Below, one piece after another: positions 14,151 to 23,537 of a DNA stretch of 42,056 bases (position 1 is its first letter; the number at the start of each line of letters is the position of its first letter). Under the pieces are notes generated by a model that was not told the origin of the DNA, did no database searches, and saw only the letters and a program-made list of their open reading frames with translations. This DNA comes from Micrococcales bacterium (GTDB lineage: Bacteria > Actinomycetota > Actinomycetes > S36-B12 > CAIYMF01). Both the position numbers and the translations under genes were made by a program. The stretch is from assembly GCA_024641605.1 (NCBI GenBank), contig JAHECT010000004.1, positions 1 to 42,056 on the forward strand, given 5' to 3'.

Positions 14151-16886
14151 GTGGCACCCGGACGCGATCGCGAGCCCCTGCTCGCCGGCGGTCTCCCCAC
14201 CCAGTACGTCGACGCGGACCCGGCGGAGACAGCCGAGTGGCTCGACTCCTTCGACGCCCTCGTGGCCCACGCGGGTCCCTACCGCGCCCGCTACATCATG
14301 CTGTCGTTGCTGCGGCGCGCCGCCGAGCAGAACGTCGGGGTCCCGAGCCTGCGCAGCACGGACTACATCAACACGATCCCGTCCGAGCGCGAGCCGTGGT
14401 TCCCCGGTGACGAGGCCGTCGAACGCCGCATCCGCGCGTACGCGAGGTGGAACGCCGCGATCATGGTGCACCGCGCGCAGCGCCCCGGCGTGGGCGTCGG
14501 CGGTCATATCTCGACCTACGCCTCGACCGCGTCGCTCTACGAGGTGGGCTTCAACCACTTCTTCCGCGGCAAGGACCACCCGGGCGGCGGGGACCAGATC
14601 TTCTTCCAGGGCCACGGCTCGCCCGGGATGTATGCGCGAGCCTTCCTCGAGGGGCGGCTCAGCGAGCAGCAGATGGACGGCTTCCGCCAGGAGCTCTCAC
14701 ACGCCGGCGGCGGGCTGTCGTCCTACCCGCACCCCCGGCTCATGCCGGACTTCTGGGAGTTCCCCACGGTGTCCATGGGGCTCGGCCCCATCAACGCGAT
14801 CTACCAGGCCCGGTTCAACAAATACCTGGAGCACCGCGGGGTCAAGGACACGAGCGACCAGCACGTGTGGGCGTTCCTCGGCGACGGCGAGATGGACGAG
14901 CCGGAGAGCCGTGGCGCGCTGCAGCTCGCGGCGCAGGAGGAGCTCGACAACCTGACGTTCGTCGTCAACTGCAACCTGCAGCGACTCGACGGCCCGGTCC
15001 GGGGCAACGGCAAGATCATCCAGGAGCTCGAGTCGTTCTTCCGCGGGGCGGGCTGGAACGTCATCAAGGTCGTGTGGGGACGCAAGTGGGACGAGCTGCT
15101 CGCCCGCGACACCGACGGCGCGCTCGTCAACCTCATGAACCGGACCCCCGACGGCGACTTCCAGACCTACAAGGCCGAGGACGGCTCCTTCATCCGCGAG
15201 CACTTCTTCGGCCGCGACCCGCGCACCCGCAAGATGGTGGAGACCTGGTCCGACGAGGAGATCTGGTCGCTGCAGCGGGGCGGCCACGACTACCGCAAGC
15301 TCTACGCCGCCTACCGCTCCGCCACCGAGCACAAGGGCCAGCCGACGGTGATCCTGGCCAAGACCATCAAGGGCTGGACGCTCGGCAGCCACTTCGAGGG
15401 TCGCAACGCCACCCACCAGATGAAGAAGCTGACCCTCGACGACCTCAAGGTCTTCCGCGACCGCCTGCAGATCCCGATCTCCGACGAGCAGATGGACGCC
15501 TACCTCCCGCCGTACTACCACCCGGGCATGGACGACGAGCACATCCAGTACATGCTCGAGCGGCGTCGCACGCTCGGCGGCGCGGTGCCCGAGCGGAAGA
15601 TCACGGCCAAGCCCCTGGTGCTGCCCGGCGACCCGGTCTACGACGTCGTCAAGCGCGGATCAGGCAAGCAGGCGGTGGCCACGACGATGGCGTTCGTCCG
15701 GCTGCTCAAGGACCTCATGCGCGACCCCGAGATCGGCCCCCGGATCGTGCCGATCATCCCGGACGAGGCCCGCACCTTCGGCATGGACTCGATGTTCCCG
15801 ACGGCGAAGATCTACTCCCCCCACGGGCAGACCTACACCTCGGTGGACCGCGATCTCGTGCTGGCCTACAAGGAGTCGACCTCGGGCCAGATCCTCCACG
15901 AGGGGATCAACGAGGCCGGCTCGGTCGCGTCGTTCACGGCGGCCGGGTCGTCGTACGCGACGCACGGCGAGCCGATGATCCCCGTCTACATCTTCTACTC
16001 GATGTTCGGTTTCCAGCGCACCGGTGACGCCTTCTGGGCCGCGATGGACCAGATGGCTCGCGGCTTCGTCCTCGGCGCCACAGCCGGGCGCACGACTCTC
16101 AACGGCGAGGGCCTCCAGCACGAGGACGGTCACTCCCCGATCCTCGCCTCCACGAACCCGGCGGTCGTGGCCTACGACGCGGCCTACGGCTACGAGCTCG
16201 GCCACATCGTGCGCGACGGACTGCGGCGGATGTACGGCGATGCGCCCGAGGACGTCTTCTACTACCTCACCGTCTACAACGAGCCCTACCCCCAGCCCGC
16301 GGAGCCCGACGGGGTCGACGTCGACGGGATCCTGCGCGGCATGCACCTCGTGTCCGCAGCGGGCGAGGGCGAGGGTCCCCGGGCTCAGGTGCTCGCCAGC
16401 GGCGTGGCCGTGCCGTGGGCGCTCGAGGCGCAGCGGCTGCTGCGGGACGAGTGGGGCGTGCACGCCGACATCTGGTCGGTCACCTCGTGGACCGAGCTGC
16501 GCCGCGACGGCCTCGCGGCCGACCGCCACAACCTGCTCGAGCCGGAGAGCGGACGGCGCCGGGCCTACCTCACCGAGCGGCTCGACGACCGCCCCGGGCC
16601 GGTGATCGCCGTGTCGGACTACATGCGCGCGCTGCAGGACCTCATCCGGCCGTGGGTGCCCGGCGACTACGCCACCCTCGGCACGGACGGCTGGGGCATG
16701 TCCGACACCCGCGGGGCGCTGCGCCGCCACTTCCTGGTGGACGCGCAGAGCATCGTGGTCCGCACGCTGGCCTCGTTGGCCGAGCGCGGCGAGGTCGGCA
16801 GCGACTGGGTGCGTTCGGCCATCGACCGCTACCAGCTGACCGACCCGGCCGCGGCCGACGCCGGCAGCACGGAGGGCTCCGGCTGA
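14151..16886 (+). CDS. aceE: Pyruvate dehydrogenase E1 component, homodimeric (AceE)
   Basis: At 911 aa this is the homodimeric E1 of the pyruvate dehydrogenase complex, which decarboxylates pyruvate with thiamine diphosphate and transfers acetyl groups to lipoyl E2. The ThDP motif is visible as GDGEMDEPE (about 243-251) followed by NCN about 30 residues later. Other family stretches are [32 protein letters not shown] and [13 protein letters not shown]. The start is uncertain: ATG 14139 has GAGGAG directly against it with no spacer, while GTG 14151 lies 12 nt beyond it; I prefer 14151. E2/E3 genes are not in the window. Its position upstream of the fab operon links acetyl-CoA supply to lipid synthesis. 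Confidence 0.95.
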   Translation: MAPGRDREPLLAGGLPTQYVDADPAETAEWLDSFDALVAHAGPYRARYIMLSLLRRAAEQNVGVPSLRSTDYINTIPSEREPWFPGDEAVERRIRAYARWNAAIMVHRAQRPGVGVGGHISTYASTASLYEVGFNHFFRGKDHPGGGDQIFFQGHGSPGMYARAFLEGRLSEQQMDGFRQELSHAGGGLSSYPHPRLMPDFWEFPTVSMGLGPINAIYQARFNKYLEHRGVKDTSDQHVWAFLGDGEMDEPESRGALQLAAQEELDNLTFVVNCNLQRLDGPVRGNGKIIQELESFFRGAGWNVIKVVWGRKWDELLARDTDGALVNLMNRTPDGDFQTYKAEDGSFIREHFFGRDPRTRKMVETWSDEEIWSLQRGGHDYRKLYAAYRSATEHKGQPTVILAKTIKGWTLGSHFEGRNATHQMKKLTLDDLKVFRDRLQIPISDEQMDAYLPPYYHPGMDDEHIQYMLERRRTLGGAVPERKITAKPLVLPGDPVYDVVKRGSGKQAVATTMAFVRLLKDLMRDPEIGPRIVPIIPDEARTFGMDSMFPTAKIYSPHGQTYTSVDRDLVLAYKESTSGQILHEGINEAGSVASFTAAGSSYATHGEPMIPVYIFYSMFGFQRTGDAFWAAMDQMARGFVLGATAGRTTLNGEGLQHEDGHSPILASTNPAVVAYDAAYGYELGHIVRDGLRRMYGDAPEDVFYYLTVYNEPYPQPAEPDGVDVDGILRGMHLVSAAGEGEGPRAQVLASGVAVPWALEAQRLLRDEWGVHADIWSVTSWTELRRDGLAADRHNLLEPESGRRRAYLTERLDDRPGPVIAVSDYMRALQDLIRPWVPGDYATLGTDGWGMSDTRGALRRHFLVDAQSIVVRTLASLAERGEVGSDWVRSAIDRYQLTDPAAADAGSTEGSG

Positions 16887-16924
16887 TCCGCACCGGGTTG
16901 TGGTGACCCTCCAACCGAGGTCAC

Positions 16925-16930
16925 TAGGCT
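16925..16930 (+). promoter_or_regulatory. Candidate -10 of the fasR-like gene (leaderless start)
   Basis: TAGGCT at 16925-16930 lies seven bases before the GTG at 16938. This spacing would put the transcription start at or next to the start codon, a leaderless arrangement common in actinobacteria. There is no Shine-Dalgarno sequence before the GTG, which supports this. The -35 is not clear. Confidence 0.4.
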
Positions 16931-16937
16931 CCGCTCC

Positions 16938-18101
16938 GTGACGAGTCGACGGCGGGTGGCGACGGTGCGCCGCCTGGAGCGGGCCACCGGGACCCTGGCG
17001 ACCGCGGCCTCCGCGCGCATGGAGGCCGAGCTCTCCTGGTACGCGGCCATGCCTGCGTCGGACCGCTCGTGGGTCAACCTCGTGGCCCAGGCGGGCATCG
17101 CGGCCTTCGTGCAGTGGTTCCGCGACCCCGAGGGCGCCCAGGCCATCACCGCCGACGTCTTCGCCACGGCTCCGCGCGAGCTCGTCCGTGCGGTCTCGCT
17201 GCACCAGACCGTGGAGATGGTGCGCACCACCATCGCCGTGGTTGAGGAGAAGGTCGACGAGCTCGCCGGGAGCCCGGAGGAGGCCCAGTCCCTCCGGGAG
17301 GCGCTGCTCCTGTACAGCCGCGAGATCGCCTTCGCCGCGGCCGCGGTGTACGCGCACGCCGCCGAGGCGCGGGGCGCGTGGGACGCCCGGCTCGAGAGCC
17401 TGGTGCTGGACGCGCTGCTCCGTGACGACGTCGACGACGCGGTGGCCTCCCGCGTCGCCGCGCTCGGCTGGTCGGGGATCTCGGGGGTGTGCGTGGTCAT
17501 CGGGCACGCGCCGCACGGGGATCCCGAGTCGATCGTTGAGTCGGTCAAGCGCGCTGCGCGCCATCACCGGCTCGACGCCCTCCCCGGCGTCCAGTCCCAG
17601 CGCATGGTCGTGGTCCTTGGCGGGGCCACCGACGCCGAGCGCGCGGCGCGCGCCGTCGTGAGCCACTTCGCCCCCGGGCCGGTCGTCGTGGGCCCGCTCG
17701 TGGGCAGCCTCACCGACGCCGGGCGCAGCGCCCGCGAGGCTCTCTCGGGGATCCGTGCCGTCGTGGCGTGGCCGGACGCACCGCGCCCCGTCCACGCAGA
17801 CGACCTGCTCCCGGAACGCGCGCTGGACGGGGACCGCGAGGCGATCAGCCGCCTGGTCCAGGAGGTTCACGGCGCGCTGCTGCGCGAGGACCCGGCGTTC
17901 GTGGCCACGCTCGAGGCCTACCTCGAGCGCACCGGGTCGGTCGAGGGTGCCGCTCGCGCCCTCTTCGTGCACCCCAACACCGTGCGCTACCGGTTGCGCC
18001 GGATCGCGGACATCACGGGCCTCACCGCCGGGAGCCCCCGCGACGCGTGGACGCTGCGCATGGCCCTCGCCCTGGGCCGCCTCGACCAACCGGAGTTGTA
18101 G
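16938..18101 (+). CDS. fasR: FasR-like PucR/CdaR-family transcriptional regulator
   Basis: This 387-aa protein ends in the PucR-type helix-turn-helix (LEAYLERTGSVEGAARALF followed by HPNTVRYRLRRIADITG, about 325-360). The middle is a degenerate GGDEF/CdaR-like region and the N-terminus is a helical effector domain. The position between aceE and fabD matches Rv2242 in M. tuberculosis and FasR of Streptomyces, the activator of fatty-acid synthesis genes. The likely ligand is a long-chain acyl-CoA, by analogy. Its stop codon lies inside a palindrome (18096-18112) that is probably its own operator for fabD. The GTG start seems leaderless. Confidence 0.88.
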   Translation: MTSRRRVATVRRLERATGTLATAASARMEAELSWYAAMPASDRSWVNLVAQAGIAAFVQWFRDPEGAQAITADVFATAPRELVRAVSLHQTVEMVRTTIAVVEEKVDELAGSPEEAQSLREALLLYSREIAFAAAAVYAHAAEARGAWDARLESLVLDALLRDDVDDAVASRVAALGWSGISGVCVVIGHAPHGDPESIVESVKRAARHHRLDALPGVQSQRMVVVLGGATDAERAARAVVSHFAPGPVVVGPLVGSLTDAGRSAREALSGIRAVVAWPDAPRPVHADDLLPERALDGDREAISRLVQEVHGALLREDPAFVATLEAYLERTGSVEGAARALFVHPNTVRYRLRRIADITGLTAGSPRDAWTLRMALALGRLDQPEL

Positions 18102-18112
18102 GAAACCTACAA
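18096..18112. promoter_or_regulatory. Palindrome between fasR-like gene and fabD, probable regulator site
   Basis: TTGTAGG-AAA-CCTACAA is a perfect inverted repeat of seven bases around AAA. It overlaps the fasR-like stop codon and lies 68 bases before the preferred fabD start. The AT-rich arms stand out in this GC-rich sequence. Location and symmetry suggest the binding site of the adjacent PucR-type regulator; binding itself is inferred. Confidence 0.65.
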
Positions 18113-18179
18113 AGTTCGCCGGGGTCTGTTGGCCACGTCGTCAGCGAGCACGCGGGTCCCGGACCGACACGCTGGGCAC

Positions 18180-19367
18180 GTGCTCGTCGTCGTCGCGCCC
18201 GGTCAGGGCTCTCAGACCCCCGGTTTCCTCTCGCCCTGGCTCGAGGCGCCCGACGTCCGGACCCGCCTCCAGTGGTTGTCGACCGTCGCCGGCGTGGACC
18301 TCGTCCGTCACGGTACGGAGAGCGACGCCGACACGATCCGCGACACGGCCGTGGCCCAGCCCCTCCTCGTGGGGGCCGGCCTCGTGAGCCTCCTGAGCCT
18401 GTTCCCGCACCCGGCCGAGGCCTACGGCAAGGTGGCCGCGGGCGCCGGGCACAGCGTCGGCGAGATCACCGCCGCCGTGGGCGCGGGGGTCATCACGGCC
18501 GAGCAGGCCATGGTCTTCGTCCGGGAGCGCGGCAACGCCATGGCCGAGGCCGCGCGCAGGACGCCCACCGGCATGACGGCGGTGCTCGGTGGCGACCGCG
18601 ACGACGTCCTCGCCTCCGTCGCGCGCCACGGCCTCACCGCGGCCAACGACAACGGCGCGGGCCAGCTGGTCGCCGCGGGGACCCTCGCTCAGCTCGAGGC
18701 GTTCGCCGCCGACCCGCCGGCTCGCGCTCGACTGCGCCCCCTGCCGGTGGCCGGTGCCTTCCACACCGAGCACATGGCTCCCGCCGTCGAGGTGCTCGCC
18801 GGCCACGCCCGCGCGATCTCGGTGCACGACCCGCGCACCCGCCTCATCAGCAACACCGACGGCAACGTCGTCCACAACGGCCGCGACGTCCTCGCCCGCC
18901 TCGTCACCCAGGTCAGCGCGCCGGTGCGCTGGGACCTGTGCATGGCCACGATGGCCGACCTGGGCGTCACCGCCCTCATCGAGCTGCCCCCGGCCGGGAC
19001 CCTCACCGGTCTGGCCAAGCGCGGCCTCCCGGGGATCGAGACCCTGGCGCTCTCCACCCCCGACGACCTCCCGGCCGCCTGGGACATGATCGAGCGCCAC
19101 GCCACCCTGAGCCCGGTCTCGCAGGCGCCGACCTGGCGCCTGCTCGTGGCCCCGGCCAAGGGCACCTTCCGGCTCGGCACCGACTCCGTCGCCGGGGACG
19201 CGCTCGCGCCGGGGATGGCCGTCGGCACGATCGTCAACCTCCGCGACGAGCAGCCCGTGCTCGCACCGCACGGCGGCACGGTGGTCGAGTGGCTGGTCGA
19301 GGACGGTGACCCGGTGTCGCCCGGCCAGCCGATCGTCCGCCTCCACCCCGAGGCGGTGTCCGCGTGA
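18180..19367 (+). CDS. fabD: Malonyl-CoA:ACP transacylase FabD with BCCP-like C-terminal domain
   Basis: FabD moves malonyl groups from CoA to acyl carrier protein. Residues 1-305 form the acyltransferase with APGQGSQTPG near the N-terminus, catalytic Ser92 in GHSVGE and His195 in AFHTEHM. The protein is 395 aa, about 90 longer than usual. Residues 318-391 resemble the biotinyl domain of AccB: LLVAPAKGTF, then LAPHGGTVVEWLVEDGDPVS and GQPIVRL. Where AccB has EAMK, this protein has VNLR, placing Arg355 at the biotin lysine. The domain therefore cannot carry biotin in the normal way. The start GTG 18180 gives the usual MLVVVAPGQG; TTG 18129 is an upstream alternative. Overlaps fabH by GTGA. Confidence 0.93.
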   Translation: MLVVVAPGQGSQTPGFLSPWLEAPDVRTRLQWLSTVAGVDLVRHGTESDADTIRDTAVAQPLLVGAGLVSLLSLFPHPAEAYGKVAAGAGHSVGEITAAVGAGVITAEQAMVFVRERGNAMAEAARRTPTGMTAVLGGDRDDVLASVARHGLTAANDNGAGQLVAAGTLAQLEAFAADPPARARLRPLPVAGAFHTEHMAPAVEVLAGHARAISVHDPRTRLISNTDGNVVHNGRDVLARLVTQVSAPVRWDLCMATMADLGVTALIELPPAGTLTGLAKRGLPGIETLALSTPDDLPAAWDMIERHATLSPVSQAPTWRLLVAPAKGTFRLGTDSVAGDALAPGMAVGTIVNLRDEQPVLAPHGGTVVEWLVEDGDPVSPGQPIVRLHPEAVSA

Positions 19368-20368
19368 GCGCCACGATCTCCCTCCCCGGCACGCGGGCCG
19401 GCTCGACCCTGCTCTCGGTGGGCTCCTACCGCCCGGCCCGGATCCTCACCAACGACGAGGTGGCCGGACCCATCGACTCCTCGGACGAGTGGATCCGAGA
19501 GCGCTCGGGCATCGTCACGCGGCACTTCGCCGCCGCCGACGAGAGCGTCGTCGACATGGCCCTGGCCGCCGGCAGCAAGGCCATCGCCGCCGCGGGGATC
19601 GAGCCCTCGAGCATCGACCTCGTCCTGGTCGCCACCGTCACCCACCCCTACCAGACGCCCTCGGCGGCAGCGGAGCTCGCGCACCGGATCGGGGCCACCT
19701 CGGCGGGCGCGCTCGACGTCGCCGCTGCCTGCGCCGGGTTCTCCTACGCGCTCGGCCTGGCCGACTCGCTCATCCGCACCGGCTCCTCCACCCACGTCCT
19801 CGTGGTCGGGGTCGAGAAGCTCAGCGACTTCCTCGACATGCACGACCGAGGTTCGGCCTTCATCTTCGGCGACGGGGCCGGCGCCGTCGTGGTGGGACCC
19901 AGCGACGTGCCCGGGATCGGCCCGGTCGTCTGGGGTGCCGACGGCGGTCAGAAGGACGCCATCACGATGACCCAGTCGTGGACCGAGTACCGCGACGCAC
20001 CGGGCGAGACCTACCCCACCCTCGTGATGCAGGGTCAGCAGGTCTTCCGCTGGGCGGTCGGCGAGATCGGCAAGGTCTGCGTCCGGGCGCTGGAGGCTGC
20101 CGGGGTCAGCGCCGACGACCTCGACGCCTTCGTCCCGCACCAGGCCAACATGCGCATCACCGACGCCATCGTCCGCTCCCTCAAGCTCCCCGAGCACGTC
20201 GTGATCGCCCGCGACATCGAGACCACTGGCAACACCTCCGCGGCCAGCATCCCGCTGGCCCTGGACCGCCTCGTCGAGACCGGCCAGGTGTCCAGCGGCG
20301 GCCTCGCGCTGTTCGTCGGCTTCGGTGCCGGCCTGGCGTACTCCGCGCAGGTCGTCCGCCTGCCCTAG
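19364..20368 (+). CDS. fabH: 3-oxoacyl-ACP synthase III (FabH)
   Basis: The 334-aa protein condenses a starter acyl-CoA with malonyl-ACP to begin fatty-acid synthesis. The Cys-His-Asn triad is visible: Cys123 in VAAACAGFSYA, His259 in PHQANMRI and Asn290 in TTGNTSAASIP. The GFGAG motif near the C-terminus is present. The GTG start at 19364 overlaps the fabD stop by four bases. In actinobacteria FabH often accepts branched starters; that cannot be told from the sequence here. The gene lies second in the fabD-fabH-acpP-fabF-accD operon. Confidence 0.96.
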   Translation: MSATISLPGTRAGSTLLSVGSYRPARILTNDEVAGPIDSSDEWIRERSGIVTRHFAAADESVVDMALAAGSKAIAAAGIEPSSIDLVLVATVTHPYQTPSAAAELAHRIGATSAGALDVAAACAGFSYALGLADSLIRTGSSTHVLVVGVEKLSDFLDMHDRGSAFIFGDGAGAVVVGPSDVPGIGPVVWGADGGQKDAITMTQSWTEYRDAPGETYPTLVMQGQQVFRWAVGEIGKVCVRALEAAGVSADDLDAFVPHQANMRITDAIVRSLKLPEHVVIARDIETTGNTSAASIPLALDRLVETGQVSSGGLALFVGFGAGLAYSAQVVRLP

Positions 20369-20459
20369 ACCCCCGGCGCCGGCCCGACCGGCACCGGTCG
20401 CACGACCCCGCACCACGCACGACCATCCGTCCATCGCCCGAGCACCGCAAGGAGAGACC

Positions 20460-20705
20460 GTGTCCCAGCAGATCCTCGAGGGCCTCGCCGCCATCGTGAA
20501 CGAGGTCGCCGGCACCCCCATCGCCGACATCACGCCGGAGAAGAGCTTCGTCGACGACCTGGACATCGACTCGCTGTCGATGGTCGAGGTGGTCATGGCG
20601 TGCGAGGACAAGTTCGGCGTCAGCATCCCCGACGGCGAGGTCAAGAACCTCAGCACCGTCGGCGACGCCGTCACCTACATCGAGAAGGCCGGCGTCACGG
20701 CCTAG
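20460..20705 (+). CDS. acpP: Acyl carrier protein
   Basis: This 81-aa acidic protein carries the phosphopantetheine attachment site at Ser38 in DLDIDSLSMVEV, the standard ACP signature. It holds growing acyl chains during type II fatty-acid synthesis. The start is GTG 20460 with AAGGAGAG at 20449-20456. It lies between the starter synthase and the elongating synthase genes, 91 bases after fabH. Confidence 0.96.
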   Translation: MSQQILEGLAAIVNEVAGTPIADITPEKSFVDDLDIDSLSMVEVVMACEDKFGVSIPDGEVKNLSTVGDAVTYIEKAGVTA

Positions 20706-20784
20706 CCGTCGCGGCGCCCCGGGCCACCGCCCGGGGCGCCGGCGCCCGCGCTGCACCCGCACCACTCCCGAGGAGCCATCACCC

Positions 20785-22023
20785 ATGACTACCCGAGAGC
20801 GCACGGTCGTCGTCACCGGCCTGGGCGCGACCACTCCCGTCGGCGGCGACGTCGCGACCACGTGGGAGGGGCTGCTCACCGGGCGATCGGGGGTCCGCGC
20901 CCTCGACGAGCGCTACGCCGAGCTCCCCGTTCGCTTCGCCGGGCAGGTCGCGGTCGATCCCAGCGAGGTCATGGACCGGGTCGAGGCGCGCAAGCTCGAC
21001 CGCTGCCAGCAGCTGGGGCTCATCGCCGCCCGCGAGGCCTGGGCCGACGCCGGCTCGCCGGAGGTCGACCCCCTGCGGCTCGGCGCCGTCGTGGCGAGCG
21101 GCATCGGCGGGATCGTCAGCCTGCTCGACAACTACGACACGCTCAACACCCGAGGCTGGAGCCGGGTGTCACCGATGTCGGTCCCCCAGCTCATGCCCAA
21201 CGGCGCGGCCGCCTGGATCGGCCTGGACCTCGGCGCGAAGGCCGGCGTCCACACCCCCGTGAGCGCCTGCGCCTCGGGCGCCGAGGCGGTGGGCTACGCA
21301 CTCGAGATGATTCGCAGCGGACGCGCGGACGTCGTCGTCGCGGGGGGCACGGAGGCGTGCATCCACCCCATCACCGTCGCCGCCTTCGCCGCCATGCGAG
21401 CACTGTCCACCCGCAACGACGAGCCCGAGCGGGCCAGCCGTCCTTACGACAAGGGACGCGACGGCTTCGTCATGGGCGAGGGCGCCGGATGCCTGGTCCT
21501 CGAGTCCGAGGAGCACGCGCGCGCCCGCGGTGCGCGCATCTACGCCGAGGTCGCCGGCGTGGGCCTGTCCGCCGACAGCCACCACATCGCCCAGCCGGAC
21601 CCTGACGGAGCGGGCGCCATCCGGGCGATCCGCGCGGCGATCGAGCTCGCCGGCGCCGACCCCTCCGACGTCCTCCACGTCAACGCCCACGCCACCTCCA
21701 CGCCGCAGGGAGACATCGCCGAGGCGACGGCCCTGCGGGCCGTCCTCGGCGCCGATGTCGACGGAGTCGCGGTGAGCGGCACGAAGTCCATGACGGGTCA
21801 CCTGCTCGGCGGGGCCGGCGCGGTCGAGTCGGTCGCCGCGATCCTCGCCCTGCACCACCGGATCGCGCCGGTGACCGCCAACCTCGACGACCCCGACGAC
21901 GAGATCGGCCTCGACGTGGTGTCCGGCGAGCCACGCCGGCTGCGCGAGGGCGACGCCGTGGTGCTCAACAACTCGTTCGGCTTCGGCGGCCACAACGTCG
22001 CCCTCGCGTTCCGGAGCATCTGA
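20785..22023 (+). CDS. fabF: 3-oxoacyl-ACP synthase II (FabF)
   Basis: The 412-aa KAS II enzyme elongates acyl-ACP with malonyl-ACP. The Cys-His-His triad is visible: Cys162 in VSACASGAEA, His302 in NAHATSTPQGD and His339 in SMTGHLLGGAGAVE. The glycine-rich end NNSFGFGGHN is intact. The length is standard. Start ATG 20785 has GAGGAG at 20770-20775. Its TGA overlaps the accD ATG (TGATG), so translation of the two is probably coupled. The equivalent mycobacterial genes are kasA/kasB. Confidence 0.96.
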   Translation: MTTRERTVVVTGLGATTPVGGDVATTWEGLLTGRSGVRALDERYAELPVRFAGQVAVDPSEVMDRVEARKLDRCQQLGLIAAREAWADAGSPEVDPLRLGAVVASGIGGIVSLLDNYDTLNTRGWSRVSPMSVPQLMPNGAAAWIGLDLGAKAGVHTPVSACASGAEAVGYALEMIRSGRADVVVAGGTEACIHPITVAAFAAMRALSTRNDEPERASRPYDKGRDGFVMGEGAGCLVLESEEHARARGARIYAEVAGVGLSADSHHIAQPDPDGAGAIRAIRAAIELAGADPSDVLHVNAHATSTPQGDIAEATALRAVLGADVDGVAVSGTKSMTGHLLGGAGAVESVAAILALHHRIAPVTANLDDPDDEIGLDVVSGEPRRLREGDAVVLNNSFGFGGHNVALAFRSI

Positions 22024-23453
22024 TGACCGCCGTGATCCCCGCCCCCGAGGTGGCTGTGACCCACGTCGACCCCCGCCACCCGCTCGCGCGGATCCCCGCC
22101 TTCCTCGACGACGGCACGATGACGCTCATCACCGACGTCGACGACAGCGGCGTCATCGCCGCCACCGGCACCGCACTCGGTGCACCGGTCGTCGTGTTCT
22201 GTACGGATCCCACCGTCCAGGGCGGCGCGATGGGCATCGAGGGGTGCGCCGCCATCCTCACGGCCTACCAGCGCGCCCTCGCCGACGGAGTGCCCGTCGT
22301 CGGCCTGTGGCACTCCGGCGGAGCCCGGCTGCGCGAGGGTGTCGCCTCCCTCCACGCGGTCGGCGAGGTGTTCGCCATCATGACCCGCGCGTCCGGCCGG
22401 GTCCCCCAGATCTCCGTCGTGCTCGGACCGGCTGCCGGCGGTGCCGCCTACGGCCCGGCGCTCACCGACGTCGTGGTGCTCGGCCCCGAGGGCCGCGTGT
22501 TCGTCACCGGCCCCGACGTGGTGCGCTCGGTGACGGGCGAGGACGTCGACATGCTGCGCCTCGGCGGCCCCGAGCCGCACGGGCGGCGCAGCGGTGTCGT
22601 GCACGTCGTGGCCGCGACCGAGCGCGAGGCGCTCGACGACGGTGCGCGTCTGGCCTCGCTGCTCGGCGACCACGGCACGCTCGACACCGCGCTCGTCGAG
22701 GACACCGACCTCGCCGCCCTGCTTCCGGACAACCCGAAGCGCGCCTACGACGTCCATCCGGTCGTGCACGCCCTGCTCGACGAGGGCACCGCGCTGGAGC
22801 TGCACGCGCGCTGGGCGCCCAACATCGTGACCACGTTGGGTCGCATGGGCGGCCGGGCGGTCGGCATCATCGCCAACAACCCGCTGCGCCTGGGCGGGTG
22901 CCTGGACGCCACGAGCGCGGAGAAGGCGGCCCGCTTCGTGCGGATGTGCGACGCGTTCGGCGTCCCGCTCGTCGTCGTGGTCGACGTCCCGGGGTACCTC
23001 CCCGGCGTCGGTCAGGAGTGGGACGGCGTCGTCCGTCGCGGTGCCAAGCTGCTCCACGCCTTCGCCGAGGCCGACGTGCCGCGTGTGACCGTGGTGACCC
23101 GCAAGGCGTTCGGCGGCGCCTACATCGCCATGAACGCCCGATCCCTCGGTGCCACGCGGGTCTTCGCCTGGCCGGGCGCCGAGGTGGCCGTCATGGGTGC
23201 GGTCGCCGCCGTGCGGATCCTGCACCGCCGCAGGCTCGCGGAGGTACCCGAGGACGCGCGGCACCAGGTGGAGACCGAGCTCGCCGAGGAGCACACCCGC
23301 ATCGCCGGTGGCGTGGAGCGGGCCGTCTCGATCGGTGTCGTCGACGAGATCGTCGAGCCGGCCCGCACCCGGTCGGCCGTCGCCGCCGCGCTTGCCGATG
23401 CGCTCGCCGCCGACCCGGACGTACGCGGTCACCACGGCAACATCCCGCTCTGA
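22023..23453 (+). CDS. accD: Acyl-CoA carboxylase carboxyltransferase (beta) subunit
   Basis: The 476-aa carboxyltransferase has the two crotonase-like halves of the beta subunit. The N half shows WHSGGARLREG and VLGPAAGGAAYGPA; the C half shows VVVVDVPGYLPGVGQEWDGV, TRKAFGGAYIAMN and GAEVAVMGAVAAV. It transfers a carboxyl group from biotin to acetyl-CoA or propionyl-CoA. The position after fabF matches accD6 of M. tuberculosis, which makes malonyl-CoA. The biotinylated alpha subunit is not in the window. A hairpin follows the stop. Confidence 0.93.
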   Translation: MTAVIPAPEVAVTHVDPRHPLARIPAFLDDGTMTLITDVDDSGVIAATGTALGAPVVVFCTDPTVQGGAMGIEGCAAILTAYQRALADGVPVVGLWHSGGARLREGVASLHAVGEVFAIMTRASGRVPQISVVLGPAAGGAAYGPALTDVVVLGPEGRVFVTGPDVVRSVTGEDVDMLRLGGPEPHGRRSGVVHVVAATEREALDDGARLASLLGDHGTLDTALVEDTDLAALLPDNPKRAYDVHPVVHALLDEGTALELHARWAPNIVTTLGRMGGRAVGIIANNPLRLGGCLDATSAEKAARFVRMCDAFGVPLVVVVDVPGYLPGVGQEWDGVVRRGAKLLHAFAEADVPRVTVVTRKAFGGAYIAMNARSLGATRVFAWPGAEVAVMGAVAAVRILHRRRLAEVPEDARHQVETELAEEHTRIAGGVERAVSIGVVDEIVEPARTRSAVAAALADALAADPDVRGHHGNIPL

Positions 23454-23476
23454 GCCCTCCCGGCCCCCGGACGCAC

Positions 23477-23508
23477 GTCGGCCCCCGACCGAACGGTCGG
23501 GGGCCGAC
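23477..23508. terminator. Shared hairpin terminator of the fab operon and DUF3145 gene
   Basis: A perfect 14-bp stem (23477-23490 with 23495-23508) with a GAAC loop lies between two converging genes. It can act in both directions. Confidence 0.8.
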
Positions 23509-23537
23509 GATCCCTCAGGGAGGAGGGGTCGAGGGGC

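Noticed and set aside
15660-18089. An 809-codon minus-strand open frame across aceE and the fasR-like gene
   Set aside because: Same reason: the opposite strand encodes recognisable AceE and PucR-type proteins, and this product is low-complexity Arg/Gly/Val/His.
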